The notes under the pieces were generated by a model that saw only the letters and a list, made by a program, of their open reading frames with translations, was not told where the DNA came from and made no database searches. From Candidatus Heimdallarchaeota archaeon B3_Heim (lineage in GTDB: Archaea > Asgardarchaeota > Heimdallarchaeia > Hodarchaeales > Hodarchaeaceae), in contig NJBF01000012.1 of the NCBI GenBank assembly GCA_003144275.1, positions 1 through 64,000 on the forward strand: 64,000 bases of DNA. Reading direction: 5' to 3'. Position 1 is the first letter of the stretch. Every line of letters begins with the position of its first letter. This document shows, piece after piece, positions 1-8,728 of this stretch. A program made the position numbers and the translations under genes.

Positions 1-147
1 TCTTTCCCTCATTTTTACCTTCTTTTATCTTTCCCTCCAGTGTCATTCACTTTCTTTTAACGATTATAATGCTTTTTTAGCAATTTTCCTCCCCATAGCT
101 TAGTTACAACAATTTAGACGAAATCTCAAAAAGTACATTGAGGAAAA

Positions 148-813
148 TTACTTCCTCAAAATCTCTTTGATTTCCTGTAATTCATTCAACAATTGCTGTT
201 CAAAAGGTTTCTCTGATATTGAGGTTTCATATTCTCCAGGGACTTCTGTTGTGGTAGCATATTGATGTCGAAACTGACGAAGTACTTCCAAGATTTGATC
301 CCGTACTTCAAAGTAGTTATCTATCCCTTCTATTTTCTCTTCTGGTCCCATTTTAGTACCACTCTTCCCAGCAGTTTCAATTTGAACTGTACCAATTCCA
401 AATATGCGATCATATAGTCCATACCGCGAGCTAATGTTAGTTATTGTTCTAAATGGTACATGCTTTTCCATCTTGTTGATAATCCCTTTTTTCACAACCA
501 CTTCCCGATCACCAATGTAATATTCGATTCCTCGGACATAATAGATTGCAATAATCGCAACAACAATCATGATTATTCCACAAATCACTAAATACCATGT
601 GGTTAGAGCTGCAGAATTCGTCGTAATCCACCTTGTGAATTGATCTGCCTCTGGATCGACATCCATTGAGGAAAAAAATGTAATTAATCCAGCAAAGCCG
701 TAGATCGAGACAGTAACTGCTACAAAAACCGATATTATATACAAAAACTGCTTGTATAAAAAATTCGTTCTGGGTTTAAACACCCTCTCTAATTCATATC
801 CTTTTTCATTCAT
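148..813 (-). CDS. membrane protein with bacterial PH (bPH2/YdbS-like) domain
   Basis: Two hydrophobic helices (about residues 20-48 and 69-93) are followed by a domain of about 80 residues carrying the bPH2 (DUF304, YdbS/YdbT) pattern: an IEYYIGDREVVVKKG strand pair, then PFRTITNISSRYG, then IGTVQIETAG. The family is membrane-anchored and of unclear biochemical role; B. subtilis relatives are linked to envelope stress. The C-terminus (about 190-221) is charged and probably helical. The start overlaps the stop of the upstream paralogue by 8 bases, and a GTGAT element lies just before the ATG, so the two genes are very likely co-transcribed and translationally coupled. No binding partner can be read from sequence. 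Confidence 0.8.
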   Translation of the reverse strand: MNEKGYELERVFKPRTNFLYKQFLYIISVFVAVTVSIYGFAGLITFFSSMDVDPEADQFTRWITTNSAALTTWYLVICGIIMIVVAIIAIYYVRGIEYYIGDREVVVKKGIINKMEKHVPFRTITNISSRYGLYDRIFGIGTVQIETAGKSGTKMGPEEKIEGIDNYFEVRDQILEVLRQFRHQYATTTEVPGEYETSISEKPFEQQLLNELQEIKEILRK

Positions 814-1507
814 TTAAATCACTTTTTTTTATTCTTGTAAATTCTTTCTTTATTTCTTTTAATTCTTCCAATATATTCCTTTGAAACAAGTCCGTGGATC
901 CATCAAAATTATGTTCAGTTGAAATCGTGGGAGAATGGCTGAAATGACGTAATTGAAGAACGATAAATTCTCTTATTTCACCATAAACCTTTAATCCTTC
1001 TAGTTTCTCTTCAGGCGTTCCAGTCATTCCGCCAGCTCCTGCTGTTTGAATATTTATACAACCAACTTTGAAAAGTCGATCAAATACTCCCACATTAGTA
1101 GAAACATTAGTTATTGTTCTAAAGGGACAATATTTTACAGTCTTGTTGATTAAACCTTTTTTTACAATAATTTCATCTCCATGGACAATGAATTCCATAT
1201 TTCGGATATAAAGAGTTAAAGATACTAAAACAATGGGCACTAGGATCAAGGAGCAAGCAAAAGCTAAGAAGAGTACTAAAAACTGAAATTCAGGGTCACT
1301 AAATATCACAAATTCATTATCAAACGAAGCAACGAAATCAAAGAATAAGACCATTAGGATAATCGCTCCCAAAGCTATAAACCAAACTAGGAAAGTCTTT
1401 AGATAGTACTTCCAATATAGTGCTCTAGTAGGAAAGATTCTACGTGTTTTGGGACGGGGATATGTTCCATCTCCTTTGATTAATGTTATTTGACTCTGAA
1501 TTGTCAT
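806..1507 (-). CDS. membrane protein with bacterial PH (bPH2/YdbS-like) domain, paralogue
   Basis: This is a paralogue of the next gene downstream, with the same architecture: two membrane helices (about 33-60 and 76-103) and a bPH2 domain with IVHGDEIIVKKG, CPFRTITNVSTNVG and VGCINIQTAG. The PFRTITN-S and E-KLEG blocks are shared almost word for word, so a tandem duplication is the simplest origin. Paired YdbS/YdbT-type genes are also common in bacteria, where the two products may act as a heteromer; that is family knowledge, not visible here. It starts 3 bases after the stop of the HTH gene at 1511-1978, forming a three-gene minus-strand operon. Confidence 0.8.
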   Translation of the reverse strand: MTIQSQITLIKGDGTYPRPKTRRIFPTRALYWKYYLKTFLVWFIALGAIILMVLFFDFVASFDNEFVIFSDPEFQFLVLFLAFACSLILVPIVLVSLTLYIRNMEFIVHGDEIIVKKGLINKTVKYCPFRTITNVSTNVGVFDRLFKVGCINIQTAGAGGMTGTPEEKLEGLKVYGEIREFIVLQLRHFSHSPTISTEHNFDGSTDLFQRNILEELKEIKKEFTRIKKSDLNE

Positions 1508-1510
1508 TTT

Positions 1511-1978
1511 TCAACCCTTTTGCTTGCGTATCCCTTCAAATGCATGTTCGTATTGAATTTTGTTTGGCAACGATCGAATCTTGTCATCAACTCGAACTCC
1601 TCGCTCTGTACGAATAAGATCAAGTGTTTCTTTACAGGCCTTCTCACAATTATTAGAGCAGTCGTGAGTGTAGTAAATAAGAATACCCGTTTCGGGGGTA
1701 AATACCAGAAAAACATAGGTATTAATCACCCAATCAAAACATTTGAGAATTCCTTGATCTCTCATAATATCATTGTCAGTAAATTGTAAACGATGCATAT
1801 TTGCCGCTTTCTTGAGTTCTTTGTCAATTTTTTTACGGATACGTGACTGTGTTTTGCGAATATAACCTTCTTCTTTAGACAATTTCACGCTGATTTCCTT
1901 CGGACTTAATCCAGCATCCATTGCACTAAAAACTGCTGTTTCATCCGTTGAAAGGATCGTTCGTGTTCTTTCAGTCAC
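1511..1978 (-). CDS. HTH DNA-binding protein with Cys-rich C-terminal half
   Basis: The N-terminal 60 residues contain a helix-turn-helix of the sigma-region-4/LuxR type (DETAVFSAMDAGLSPKEISV, then a second basic helix around RKTQSRIRKKIDKELKK). The C-terminal half has a CxxxCxxxC cluster (HDCSNNCEKAC) that could bind metal or sense redox, and no enzyme signature. It uses a GTG start. It is the first gene of an apparent operon with the two PH-domain membrane proteins, which suggests it regulates them. Two 9-base direct repeats lie upstream and could be its own operator. The function is inferred from the fold only. Confidence 0.65.
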   Translation of the reverse strand: MTERTRTILSTDETAVFSAMDAGLSPKEISVKLSKEEGYIRKTQSRIRKKIDKELKKAANMHRLQFTDNDIMRDQGILKCFDWVINTYVFLVFTPETGILIYYTHDCSNNCEKACKETLDLIRTERGVRVDDKIRSLPNKIQYEHAFEGIRKQKG

Positions 1979-2004
1979 TATATTCGTAACCTTCTAGAGT
2001 CGAT

Positions 2005-2035
2005 GTTCCCAAACTCTGGGTATATAGTTCCCAAA
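2005..2035 (-). promoter_or_regulatory. putative operator: two direct repeats upstream of the HTH gene
   Basis: On the minus strand the 9-mer TTTGGGAAC occurs twice, at 2027-2035 and 2005-2013. The start-to-start spacing is 22 bases, about two helical turns, so both copies face the same side of the DNA. TATA-like stretches (TTATATAG and TATATA) lie beside and between them. The arrangement fits an archaeal promoter with operator half-sites controlling the HTH/PH operon, possibly by autoregulation. This is inference from spacing and position. Confidence 0.4.
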
Positions 2036-2195
2036 ATACTATATAAATTCATCGAATGTGGAAGTACTCCTAGAAAGCGAATTCCCCTTTGCATTTTGAA
2101 AAAAGTACTAAGGAGCAATGGGATAAATTATTTATTCTCAAGAATAAGAGCTGTTTTCTGACTCTTTTATAAGATAAATGAGGTGTTTAAATAAA

Positions 2196-2504
2196 ATGGC
2201 AGGAGATTTACCCTTAGTTGATTTTATACCATTGCTTATAATAATATTAACCGTTGTTATAGCAGTTTTTGCACTCTATAAATACATGAGAATGGAAAAA
2301 ATAAGAAGTGATTTGGTTATTGGGATTGCGTTCTTGCTTCTGACCTTAGCAATGCTCGTAGTTTTTATGAATTCGATAACTGACCCATCATTCTTCCCCG
2401 ATAATGGCCTTGGTGGATTAGATCTTTGGCTTCAACTTATTGCTTATTTGGTCTTTCTAATTACCATTGAACCAATGAAAGTCATTGATCATTTCAGGAA
2501 ATAA
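2196..2504 (+). CDS. small three-helix membrane protein
   Basis: A 102-residue protein with three predicted membrane helices, separated by a short basic loop (MRMEKIRSD) and by an acidic loop (about 63-78). I chose the ATG at 2196 rather than the one at 2178 because GAGGTG at 2180-2185 sits 10 bases before it. The family was not recognised; the size and layout resemble uncharacterised archaeal integral membrane proteins. It stands alone between the divergent HTH gene and the convergent AhpD-like gene, so context gives no function. Confidence 0.6.
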   Translation: MAGDLPLVDFIPLLIIILTVVIAVFALYKYMRMEKIRSDLVIGIAFLLLTLAMLVVFMNSITDPSFFPDNGLGGLDLWLQLIAYLVFLITIEPMKVIDHFRK

Positions 2505-2538
2505 TTTCATTTCCCCCTTTTTCTTTTTATCGTAACTT

Positions 2539-3126
2539 TTACCGATTTCGGTTCATATACCGATCGAAAAAGAAACCTCCAAAAAGAAAGACAGCTAATT
2601 CAAAGAAGAAGGATCCATGTTCGGGAGGAATACCTTCTAATCTGCTAAAGAAAGCAGATACCGAATTTCCCAGTAAATTACCAATGGTAATCATTTCACA
2701 AAATACTATGATATCTCGTCCTGTTTCTAAACCGTATTCTCCCAGTAACGCACGAATAGATTGTTTAGAGGGTTGGCCAGCCGATTCAGCATAATGTTGG
2801 GCAAAAACCAAAGCCAATTTTTCTTCAGGTGGGAATTCACCATATTCCTGAACGAGTAAGGCGTGTATCTCATCCAACGTGCTGCCTGCTTGAAGAGCGA
2901 AGGTAGTATGTCCCCATTCACAATAAATACACCCGTTAATCCCGGTAACCACTAGCATAAGATGTTCACTGAAATTCTTTGAAACCCGATCTGATTGATG
3001 GGCATTACGGAGGTACTTTCGGTGTCTAATTATTCTTAGTACATCCGTAAAAAAAGTTCTAAAAGTATAGGAGCGTTTCTTAAAGAACTTAGAAGGATGG
3101 TTATACGATCGAGAGTGCTTGTGCAT
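2539..3126 (-). CDS. carboxymuconolactone decarboxylase / AhpD-like protein
   Basis: The core motif GCIYCEWGH matches the CxxC...H active site of the AhpD/CMD fold (C-x-x-C followed by His four residues later). In AhpD this thiol pair passes electrons to alkyl-hydroperoxide reductase; other family members are decarboxylases. The N-terminal 45 residues are unusually basic (about 10 Arg/Lys plus several His), and the C-terminal 30 residues contain a hydrophobic segment (FFFELAVFLFGGFFF), so the protein may sit at the membrane. At 195 residues it is slightly long for a single-domain member. A peroxide or disulfide role is likely; the substrate is unknown. Confidence 0.75.
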   Translation of the reverse strand: MHKHSRSYNHPSKFFKKRSYTFRTFFTDVLRIIRHRKYLRNAHQSDRVSKNFSEHLMLVVTGINGCIYCEWGHTTFALQAGSTLDEIHALLVQEYGEFPPEEKLALVFAQHYAESAGQPSKQSIRALLGEYGLETGRDIIVFCEMITIGNLLGNSVSAFFSRLEGIPPEHGSFFFELAVFLFGGFFFDRYMNRNR

Positions 3127-3217
3127 AATGATACCTACAAGTAAATTCCAATAATGATTGACCCTTTCAATATTATTCTTTCATTCACACTTGAGTTTCA
3201 AATGTGCATTTCGGAAA

Positions 3218-3667
3218 TTATCTGGGGGGATAGTTCCCCAATGCGAGTACGAATATTGGTGGTTCTTTACGAATACCCAAAAACCATTTCCATCTTTCAC
3301 GATCGAGAAAAAATGAAAGAATGGATATCATTGCCTGTAAAATAGCACCAAAGAGGCCAAAAATCACCCATGCCGCAAAAATTCCCAGAGTTGCAGAAAA
3401 GATTTCTACAAGTATACGTTGCCACCCTTGAACCATTTTTCCATGAGGTTTTTTGTCACCGGGAAAATTAAACTGACTCAGAAGGAAGAGACTAAGTCCT
3501 AATAAAATTAAATATACCCATGAAGGAAAAATCTTGCGATCATGGGAACTAAGTAACGAAATCCCAATTGATTCTATTCCTAGAAGCAGTAACCAGATCC
3601 AAGTAGAGAATTCCACTACAAATCGCATAATTGGAGCTATATGAAGGGTATCACGAATTTCAGCCAT
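3218..3667 (-). CDS. YrdB-like (DUF2568) membrane protein
   Basis: A 149-residue protein with about four membrane helices. The pattern MRFVVEFSTWIWLLLLG, then NFPGDKKPHGK, then R-LVE-F-A resembles the DUF2568/YrdB family, which has no known function. I chose the internal ATG at 3667 because GGAGA lies 9 bases before it, whereas the ATG at 3694 has no such site. It is followed by the AhpD-like gene on the same strand after about 90 bases, so co-transcription is possible. The family call rests on motif resemblance only. Confidence 0.55.
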   Translation of the reverse strand: MAEIRDTLHIAPIMRFVVEFSTWIWLLLLGIESIGISLLSSHDRKIFPSWVYLILLGLSLFLLSQFNFPGDKKPHGKMVQGWQRILVEIFSATLGIFAAWVIFGLFGAILQAMISILSFFLDRERWKWFLGIRKEPPIFVLALGNYPPR

Positions 3668-3773
3668 AAATGGTCTCTCCTGAAGAGCATTCAATTATAT
3701 GAAAGTTCTTTTACTTCTGTTTTTGTGTAATTCACTTAGATTTACGTAGAATACCTCTGGTTAGAAAGGTAAA

Positions 3774-3787
3774 TGATAATTTAAACT
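3774..3787 (+). promoter_or_regulatory. TATA-like promoter of the SDR/glycosyltransferase pair
   Basis: GATAATTTAAACTT lies about 25-35 bases before the ATG at 3810, the expected archaeal TATA position for a nearly leaderless transcript. No operator was seen. Confidence 0.35.
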
Positions 3788-3809
3788 TCCACTTCATTTT
3801 GGATACCTC

Positions 3810-4721
3810 ATGAAAAATAGCCCTCTTGGAATGGATGGAAAAAACTGCATTATTACAGGAGGAAATAGAGGGATTGGTAAGCAGGTTGCTACAGAAATTG
3901 CAAAAATGGGTGCTAATATCGGAATAATTACCAGAAATCGAATAAAAGGAGAGAAAGCAGTTAATGAGATTATTTCCGACTCGAAAAACAATCAAATAAC
4001 ACTTTTTGTGACGGATATTGCTTCTCAAGAGCAACTAAAGCAATTGTCAAAGGAAATTCAACAGAAATTCTCCCACATAGATGTCTTGGTTAATAACGCA
4101 GCAGTGCTATTAAGGAAAAGAGAGGAGACAGAAGATGGCATTGAGAGAACTCTAGCTACCAATCATCTTGGGCCATTCTTATTAGTAAACTTATTATTCA
4201 AGACATTGGAAAAATCTAAATCTGCAAGAGTAATCAATATCAGTTCTGATGGACACAGAAAAGCGGAAATTGATATAGAAGATCTAAATTATACAAAAAG
4301 GAAATATAGCGGTTTTAAAGCATATTATCAATCTAAGCTACTCAATTTACTATTCACCTATGAATTAACTAGTAGAATTGAATCATTATCGTCCAGTATT
4401 ATTTTAGTAAATGCTCTAGATCCTGGAAGAGTCAATACAGACATAGGGAAGAATTATGATACTGTTTCTTATCGTATCTTCTCCAAATTAATCCGGCCCG
4501 TTATTTCAATTTCAGTGCATCAAGGAGCCGAGACACCAATTTATCTTGCCACTTCTCGAGAAGTTAATGGAGTCAGTGGAAAATATTTCATTAATAGAAA
4601 AATTAGTAAATCTTCCAGGCTCTCTTATGATAGGCCCTTGCAAAAGAGCGTTTGGAAGCTTAGTGAAAATTATGTAGGAATTAATTCAGAGGATTATGGA
4701 GTAGGAGATTCTATTGAGTAA
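3810..4721 (+). CDS. short-chain dehydrogenase/reductase (retinol-dehydrogenase-like)
   Basis: An NAD(P)-dependent SDR. Visible motifs are the Rossmann TGGNRGIG (about 17-24), the NNAAVL segment after it, the catalytic Ser in INISSDG, and the active-site YYQSK. The arrangement is closest to the retinol-dehydrogenase/WW-oxidoreductase-like SDRs, which act on lipid-like alcohols or ketones. The next gene, a membrane glycosyltransferase, begins inside its last codons (8-base overlap), so they are coupled. A joint role in lipid or cell-surface glycan modification is plausible, but no substrate can be named. The length (303) is normal for the family. Confidence 0.85.
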   Translation: MKNSPLGMDGKNCIITGGNRGIGKQVATEIAKMGANIGIITRNRIKGEKAVNEIISDSKNNQITLFVTDIASQEQLKQLSKEIQQKFSHIDVLVNNAAVLLRKREETEDGIERTLATNHLGPFLLVNLLFKTLEKSKSARVINISSDGHRKAEIDIEDLNYTKRKYSGFKAYYQSKLLNLLFTYELTSRIESLSSSIILVNALDPGRVNTDIGKNYDTVSYRIFSKLIRPVISISVHQGAETPIYLATSREVNGVSGKYFINRKISKSSRLSYDRPLQKSVWKLSENYVGINSEDYGVGDSIE

Positions 4722-6297
4722 AAAACCAATTTATTCGTTATTACTTGGAGGAGTAGTTCTTTTTGGTAGTTTAACTTTAATATTCAGTGTTTTTTATTTA
4801 ATGAATGCTATTTTTCTCATTATTAAAGCCTACCGATCTTCAAACATAATCACTATTCTTTTTAACATAAATCATTTTGTAATTGAAGTAATTTTAGGCT
4901 TCTATACTTTATATATTGTCTTTATTTTATTTCATGCATTAAAATTTAGAAAAGAGGAAAATCTGACTGATATTTATCCAATAGTAAATGATGCTTTTCC
5001 TACTGTTTCAATCATAATGCCTATCCGAGGGATTAGTCCTTCATTTGTGGAAAATAGCATTAAACAACTTCAAAACCAGTCTTACCCTTCAAAAAAGTAT
5101 GAAATTCTTTTAGCTACAAATAATCCAGAAAATGAAGTCCTAAATTCCTATCGTGAGCTTGCAGAAACATATAGCTTAAGAATAATTGAAAGAGATCCAA
5201 TAGCAATCGGGTTCAAAGCAGGAGTGATGAATCAAGCACTACATTCAATTGAAAGTAAATATACAATTATATACAACGCTGATCATATAGCAAGGTCTTA
5301 TTTAATTGAAAAACTAGTAAATGCGTTTGAATCTTTATCTCCGGATGAATTCAAGCAAACAGCATTTATTCAAGCTAAGTCAACGTTTACTTCTGGTAAC
5401 GAACCATATCAACGATCAATCAGCCTTCTAAGAGCCCAAGTTTTTGAAGTATATTATCGTGCCAAACATAGGTGGAAGGGTTCATTATTTAATGGTTTTA
5501 CTTGTTGTTTTCAAACAACAATTCTAAATAAGATAGGTGGTTTCCCTCTTGAAACTTTGACAGAGAACAATGGAGTCTCGATTAAACTCCTACTTGAGGG
5601 ATATCATGGTATATACATTCCAACACTTCTTTCTATTGGAGACACCCCTCAAGGTTTTAATTCTCAATTAGCACAATTGTGGCGATGGAATAACGGAACA
5701 GCATCACATCTGAGAAGTAATTTTTGGCCGATAATTTCTAATAACAATTTATCTTTTACACAAAAGTATGATTTAATTTGTTATTTGTCATCACCCCTGA
5801 TCCTGTTAGTAATTGGAATATTATTTCCTTGCTCACTTTTTCTATCTTTATTCACTGAATTACCGATTTTAAGAGCTGAAATACCTGGAATAGGATCATT
5901 ATTTTTGATTATACCTGGATTATTTGTAATAGCTGAAATGAGTATAACTCTTATGAGTATTGCATTTGAAGAATCGAATCATACAAAGATTGAGCGAATG
6001 AAACACATTGCTGTTTCATATTTCCTATCTTTGACAATAGCAATATTCATTATCACAGCCTCTATCAGAGGAATTGCAAAACCGAAAAACGCGTTGAATC
6101 CGAACATAAAATGGAATATAAGTTATAATAGGAAACTATTTTTTGGTTATCAAAGTTCTTTACTGCTTATTACTGGGATTGCATTTAGTAAGCTTCTCTC
6201 TATCAATAATGATATGATTTTTCTATATCTTACATTCATATTGAGTTATGTAATTGGATTATCTCTCTCAATCTATTCAAATCTAAAATCATGGTAA
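4714..6297 (+). CDS. membrane glycosyltransferase family 2-like protein with altered acidic motifs
   Basis: TTG start. Two N-terminal membrane helices, a cytoplasmic GT-A domain (about 95-330) and five or so C-terminal helices give the layout of processive GT2 enzymes such as cellulose synthase or ceramide glucosyltransferase. QLWRW (about 321-325) matches the Q-x-x-RW box. The acidic motifs are unusual: the usual DD after strand 1 reads ATNN (about 133-136), the DxD region reads NADH (N188), and TED reads TEN (283-285). Either the enzyme uses a shifted site or it is catalytically changed. It is coupled to the SDR upstream. The fold is secure; activity is uncertain. Confidence 0.75.
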   Translation: MSKKPIYSLLLGGVVLFGSLTLIFSVFYLMNAIFLIIKAYRSSNIITILFNINHFVIEVILGFYTLYIVFILFHALKFRKEENLTDIYPIVNDAFPTVSIIMPIRGISPSFVENSIKQLQNQSYPSKKYEILLATNNPENEVLNSYRELAETYSLRIIERDPIAIGFKAGVMNQALHSIESKYTIIYNADHIARSYLIEKLVNAFESLSPDEFKQTAFIQAKSTFTSGNEPYQRSISLLRAQVFEVYYRAKHRWKGSLFNGFTCCFQTTILNKIGGFPLETLTENNGVSIKLLLEGYHGIYIPTLLSIGDTPQGFNSQLAQLWRWNNGTASHLRSNFWPIISNNNLSFTQKYDLICYLSSPLILLVIGILFPCSLFLSLFTELPILRAEIPGIGSLFLIIPGLFVIAEMSITLMSIAFEESNHTKIERMKHIAVSYFLSLTIAIFIITASIRGIAKPKNALNPNIKWNISYNRKLFFGYQSSLLLITGIAFSKLLSINNDMIFLYLTFILSYVIGLSLSIYSNLKSW

Positions 6298-6375
6298 ATC
6301 TTGTAACAAGGTGTAATTAATCAAGCATAAGAATTTACTTGACTAATCAATCTATAAATCCTTATTTTTATTGGC

Positions 6376-6864
6376 TCAAGTCCCATCTTGCCAAATTACA
6401 TCTTTCCAGGTCATATCAAAAACATCATCTTCAGTTAAAGTCAAATCCTTAATTATTAGATCATACAGCCATTTTAATAAAGCATGATGTCGAAGTTCAT
6501 CTTTTAGAATAGTTTTTACCAACATCTTCTCCCGAACATCAACAATCTGACTTAACATCTGACGGTATGTATCTATGGCTGTTTTTTCCAGTCGTATATG
6601 TGTTTCGATACTTTGTTTCAGTTCTTCCCGCTCTTCCTCCGAGATCAAGCGAATTCCTTTCGTGCTTTTTTCCTGAAGAGCAGTTAACCCTCTCAAAATT
6701 GATTCATGTTTTTTATTATCTTGGCTTATACCAAGAATTAATTCTTTGATGAGAATATTTTTAACCCTGCTCACTGAAGCTTCCGCAGCTTTAATAATTT
6801 CTTTTTCGAGCTTAATTTGTTGACTGTAAAATTCAGTATTGCTTAATGCTTTTCTTTTCAACAT
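6376..6864 (-). CDS. ferritin-like (rubrerythrin-type) diiron protein
   Basis: An all-helical protein of 162 residues with the paired acidic motifs of a four-helix diiron carrier: E in QIKLEKEI, KKHES, then HIRLEKTAIDTY, then KDELRHHALL, which gives the typical E...ExxH spacing twice. It has no rubredoxin zinc site, unlike the rubrerythrin at 16.5 kb. Likely roles are peroxide reduction or iron handling; sequence cannot separate these. AGGA lies 8 bases before the ATG. The gene is followed on the minus strand by no close partner, and the membrane protein at 6890-7345 is just upstream. Confidence 0.75.
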   Translation of the reverse strand: MLKRKALSNTEFYSQQIKLEKEIIKAAEASVSRVKNILIKELILGISQDNKKHESILRGLTALQEKSTKGIRLISEEEREELKQSIETHIRLEKTAIDTYRQMLSQIVDVREKMLVKTILKDELRHHALLKWLYDLIIKDLTLTEDDVFDMTWKDVIWQDGT

Positions 6865-6889
6865 TACAACTTCCTGTTACATCCAAGTT

Positions 6890-7345
6890 CTATTCATAAC
6901 CTAAAAAATTACTCAACAGGATTCCCACTAAATCATACACCCAGTCCAATGGAACATCAAAAACCTCTGCCCAAAATTGTTCTGATTTTGATTCTTGTAT
7001 CATGAAAGTCAAGAGCTCAAATGGTTCCCACAAAAATCCGTAAATAACCATAGTAAGAATGGAAGCGACCAGCCGTGGGTGATCATTGGCATAAGAATGG
7101 TTAATGCGCAAGATTAGGGAATAGCATATTCTGAGAATAATCATCGAAGAAAGTAAATGGAGAATTTTGTCATAAGAGAAGAGAGAGTACTGTAATGGTT
7201 CAAATTCGAGAAATTCTTTATTGAAGAAATTCCCTAGTGTAAGAATGCTAACTATAACAATCGCGAACAACAATATGCGATCATTTCGTAAAACACGATA
7301 GAGCTCCATTACGGAAGTTGTTACTTTCTGTCGATTAATTTCCAT
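6890..7345 (-). CDS. four-helix membrane protein with DK-H/WE-FE/D signature
   Basis: About 151 residues and four membrane helices. It carries a polar signature inside helices: YDKILHLL, then GFLWEPFELL, then LDWVYDLVGILL. The same series (FDKIAHGL, LAWEIFEWI, DLVWDAIGAVLG) occurs in the C-terminal half of the protein at 8729-9856. DK-x-x-H plus E-x-x-E plus D-x-x-x-D is typical of the VanZ/DUF2238 (YjdF) type membrane proteins, of unknown biochemistry. I used the ATG; a TTG four codons upstream is also possible, and neither has a clear ribosome site. Confidence 0.6.
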   Translation of the reverse strand: MEINRQKVTTSVMELYRVLRNDRILLFAIVIVSILTLGNFFNKEFLEFEPLQYSLFSYDKILHLLSSMIILRICYSLILRINHSYANDHPRLVASILTMVIYGFLWEPFELLTFMIQESKSEQFWAEVFDVPLDWVYDLVGILLSNFLGYE

Positions 7346-7470
7346 ACTGAGTGACAATTAATTTGGAATTAATTAAATATTGTGTTTCTGAATAACCAAT
7401 TAACTGTGTAAATTTGTAAAAAAAAATAACTTAGTTCGTTTTCACATCGGATTATTGGTTTTATTTTTGG

Positions 7471-8658
7471 TTATTTGCTCTTATTTAACGTTTCAAGCTG
7501 ATTTATCCTATAAAATAGGAACATGGCAATAATTGTTCCAAGGAATGCTATCAAAAGAAGCGGACCATAACCAATAATTGAGAAAAGAAATCCTCCTATC
7601 GCTGCGGTAGGAACCCACCCAAGTCGCTGGAAAAATGACAAAATCCCAAAATTTGTGGAAGGAATAGAGGGATCAACCGCGATAAGGCTGATTGTAACAG
7701 CAGGCCTCCAAAAAGCTATACTTACACCTAAGATTGCATGACCAATAAGGAGAAGAAGTTCAGAATCTACAGGGTTCATAATTGCGAGTTGTACACAGGC
7801 AATGAACATAATCCCTGTGATCTCACCTAAAACTAACCCGACTATTCTACCAGCTCTATCCACAATATATCCCGCTGGATATTGCAGGATTACTAGAAAA
7901 ATGGATTCATAGAGAACAAGAGTCGCAATAAAACCTACATCGACTTCAAAAAGCAAGATGAAAATTCCATTAGCTATTGAGAGGGGTAAACCCCAAGCAA
8001 AGGAGTCTATAACGAAAGCAAATACAGTAAGACGAGAAATAGGCTCACTAAAAAGATTCTTTAATGAAAAATTTACCCTAGATATATTGGGCTTAATATC
8101 TGATAACAGGAAAAAATTCATTACTAGAATTACTAATAAAGAAATACTCCCAAATTGAAAAAAAGTAATGTAGCTGTTATTTGTCTCAAGCAGAACTGCG
8201 GCGATTATTCCCGCAATCGACCCTGAATTGTAAATAACTGCATAAACTAACCCACGATTTTTCTCTGCTGTTGATTCATATATAAGCGTGTTTAGTGGGG
8301 AATCTTGAACACCTAGTCCAATATTAAACAAAATAATACTAAAAATCATTAGTAATAAATGTGTTTTATCCAGAGATAATCCCACCAACCCAATAAAACT
8401 CAAAAATTCCCCCAAAAGTATGATCTTCTTCCTCCCGTGGGTATCAGCATAGAAGCTAAATAACAAAGGGATTATTGCAAAAAAACTACCAATAGAAAGA
8501 ATAGCTCCAAGAATTTGAGCAATTTGATCACTTTCTCCATACACCTCAATAATATATGGCTGGATCTGAATTGAAAAAATAATATTGGCAAAACCCCAAA
8601 GAAAATAAGTAGCAATTAGCGTGAGTATGTTTAATGTTGCAGGTCTCGTAGATTTCAT
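7471..8658 (-). CDS. MFS transporter
   Basis: A 395-residue carrier with twelve predicted helices. The MFS loop motif appears between helices 2 and 3 (FYADTHGRKKI) and its degenerate repeat in the second half (YIVDRAGRIVG). Helix 1 is preceded by a short basic N-terminus. The substrate cannot be told; the fold resembles drug or sugar efflux MFS proteins. A hairpin (8689-8715) lies 31-57 bases upstream of the start. The neighbouring minus-strand gene is the membrane protein at 8729-9856, so both may share a transcript. Confidence 0.85.
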   Translation of the reverse strand: MKSTRPATLNILTLIATYFLWGFANIIFSIQIQPYIIEVYGESDQIAQILGAILSIGSFFAIIPLLFSFYADTHGRKKIILLGEFLSFIGLVGLSLDKTHLLLMIFSIILFNIGLGVQDSPLNTLIYESTAEKNRGLVYAVIYNSGSIAGIIAAVLLETNNSYITFFQFGSISLLVILVMNFFLLSDIKPNISRVNFSLKNLFSEPISRLTVFAFVIDSFAWGLPLSIANGIFILLFEVDVGFIATLVLYESIFLVILQYPAGYIVDRAGRIVGLVLGEITGIMFIACVQLAIMNPVDSELLLLIGHAILGVSIAFWRPAVTISLIAVDPSIPSTNFGILSFFQRLGWVPTAAIGGFLFSIIGYGPLLLIAFLGTIIAMFLFYRINQLETLNKSK

Positions 8659-8688
8659 CCTGAATCAACAGCTTGAGTATTATGAGTC

Positions 8689-8715
8689 GCTCAGGGTAAT
8701 ATCTGAGCTTTTTTT
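8689..8715 (+). terminator. hairpin plus T-run reading rightward, without a plus-strand gene
   Basis: GCTCAG (8689-8694) pairs with CTGAGC (8703-8708) around an 8-base loop and is followed by seven T residues (8709-8715). That is an intrinsic-terminator shape on the plus strand, yet both flanking genes are on the minus strand. On the minus strand the same element is a hairpin preceded by A7 in the leader of the MFS gene. It could block antisense transcription or structure the MFS leader. Confidence 0.35.
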
Positions 8716-8728
8716 CCAATAAGTGTTG

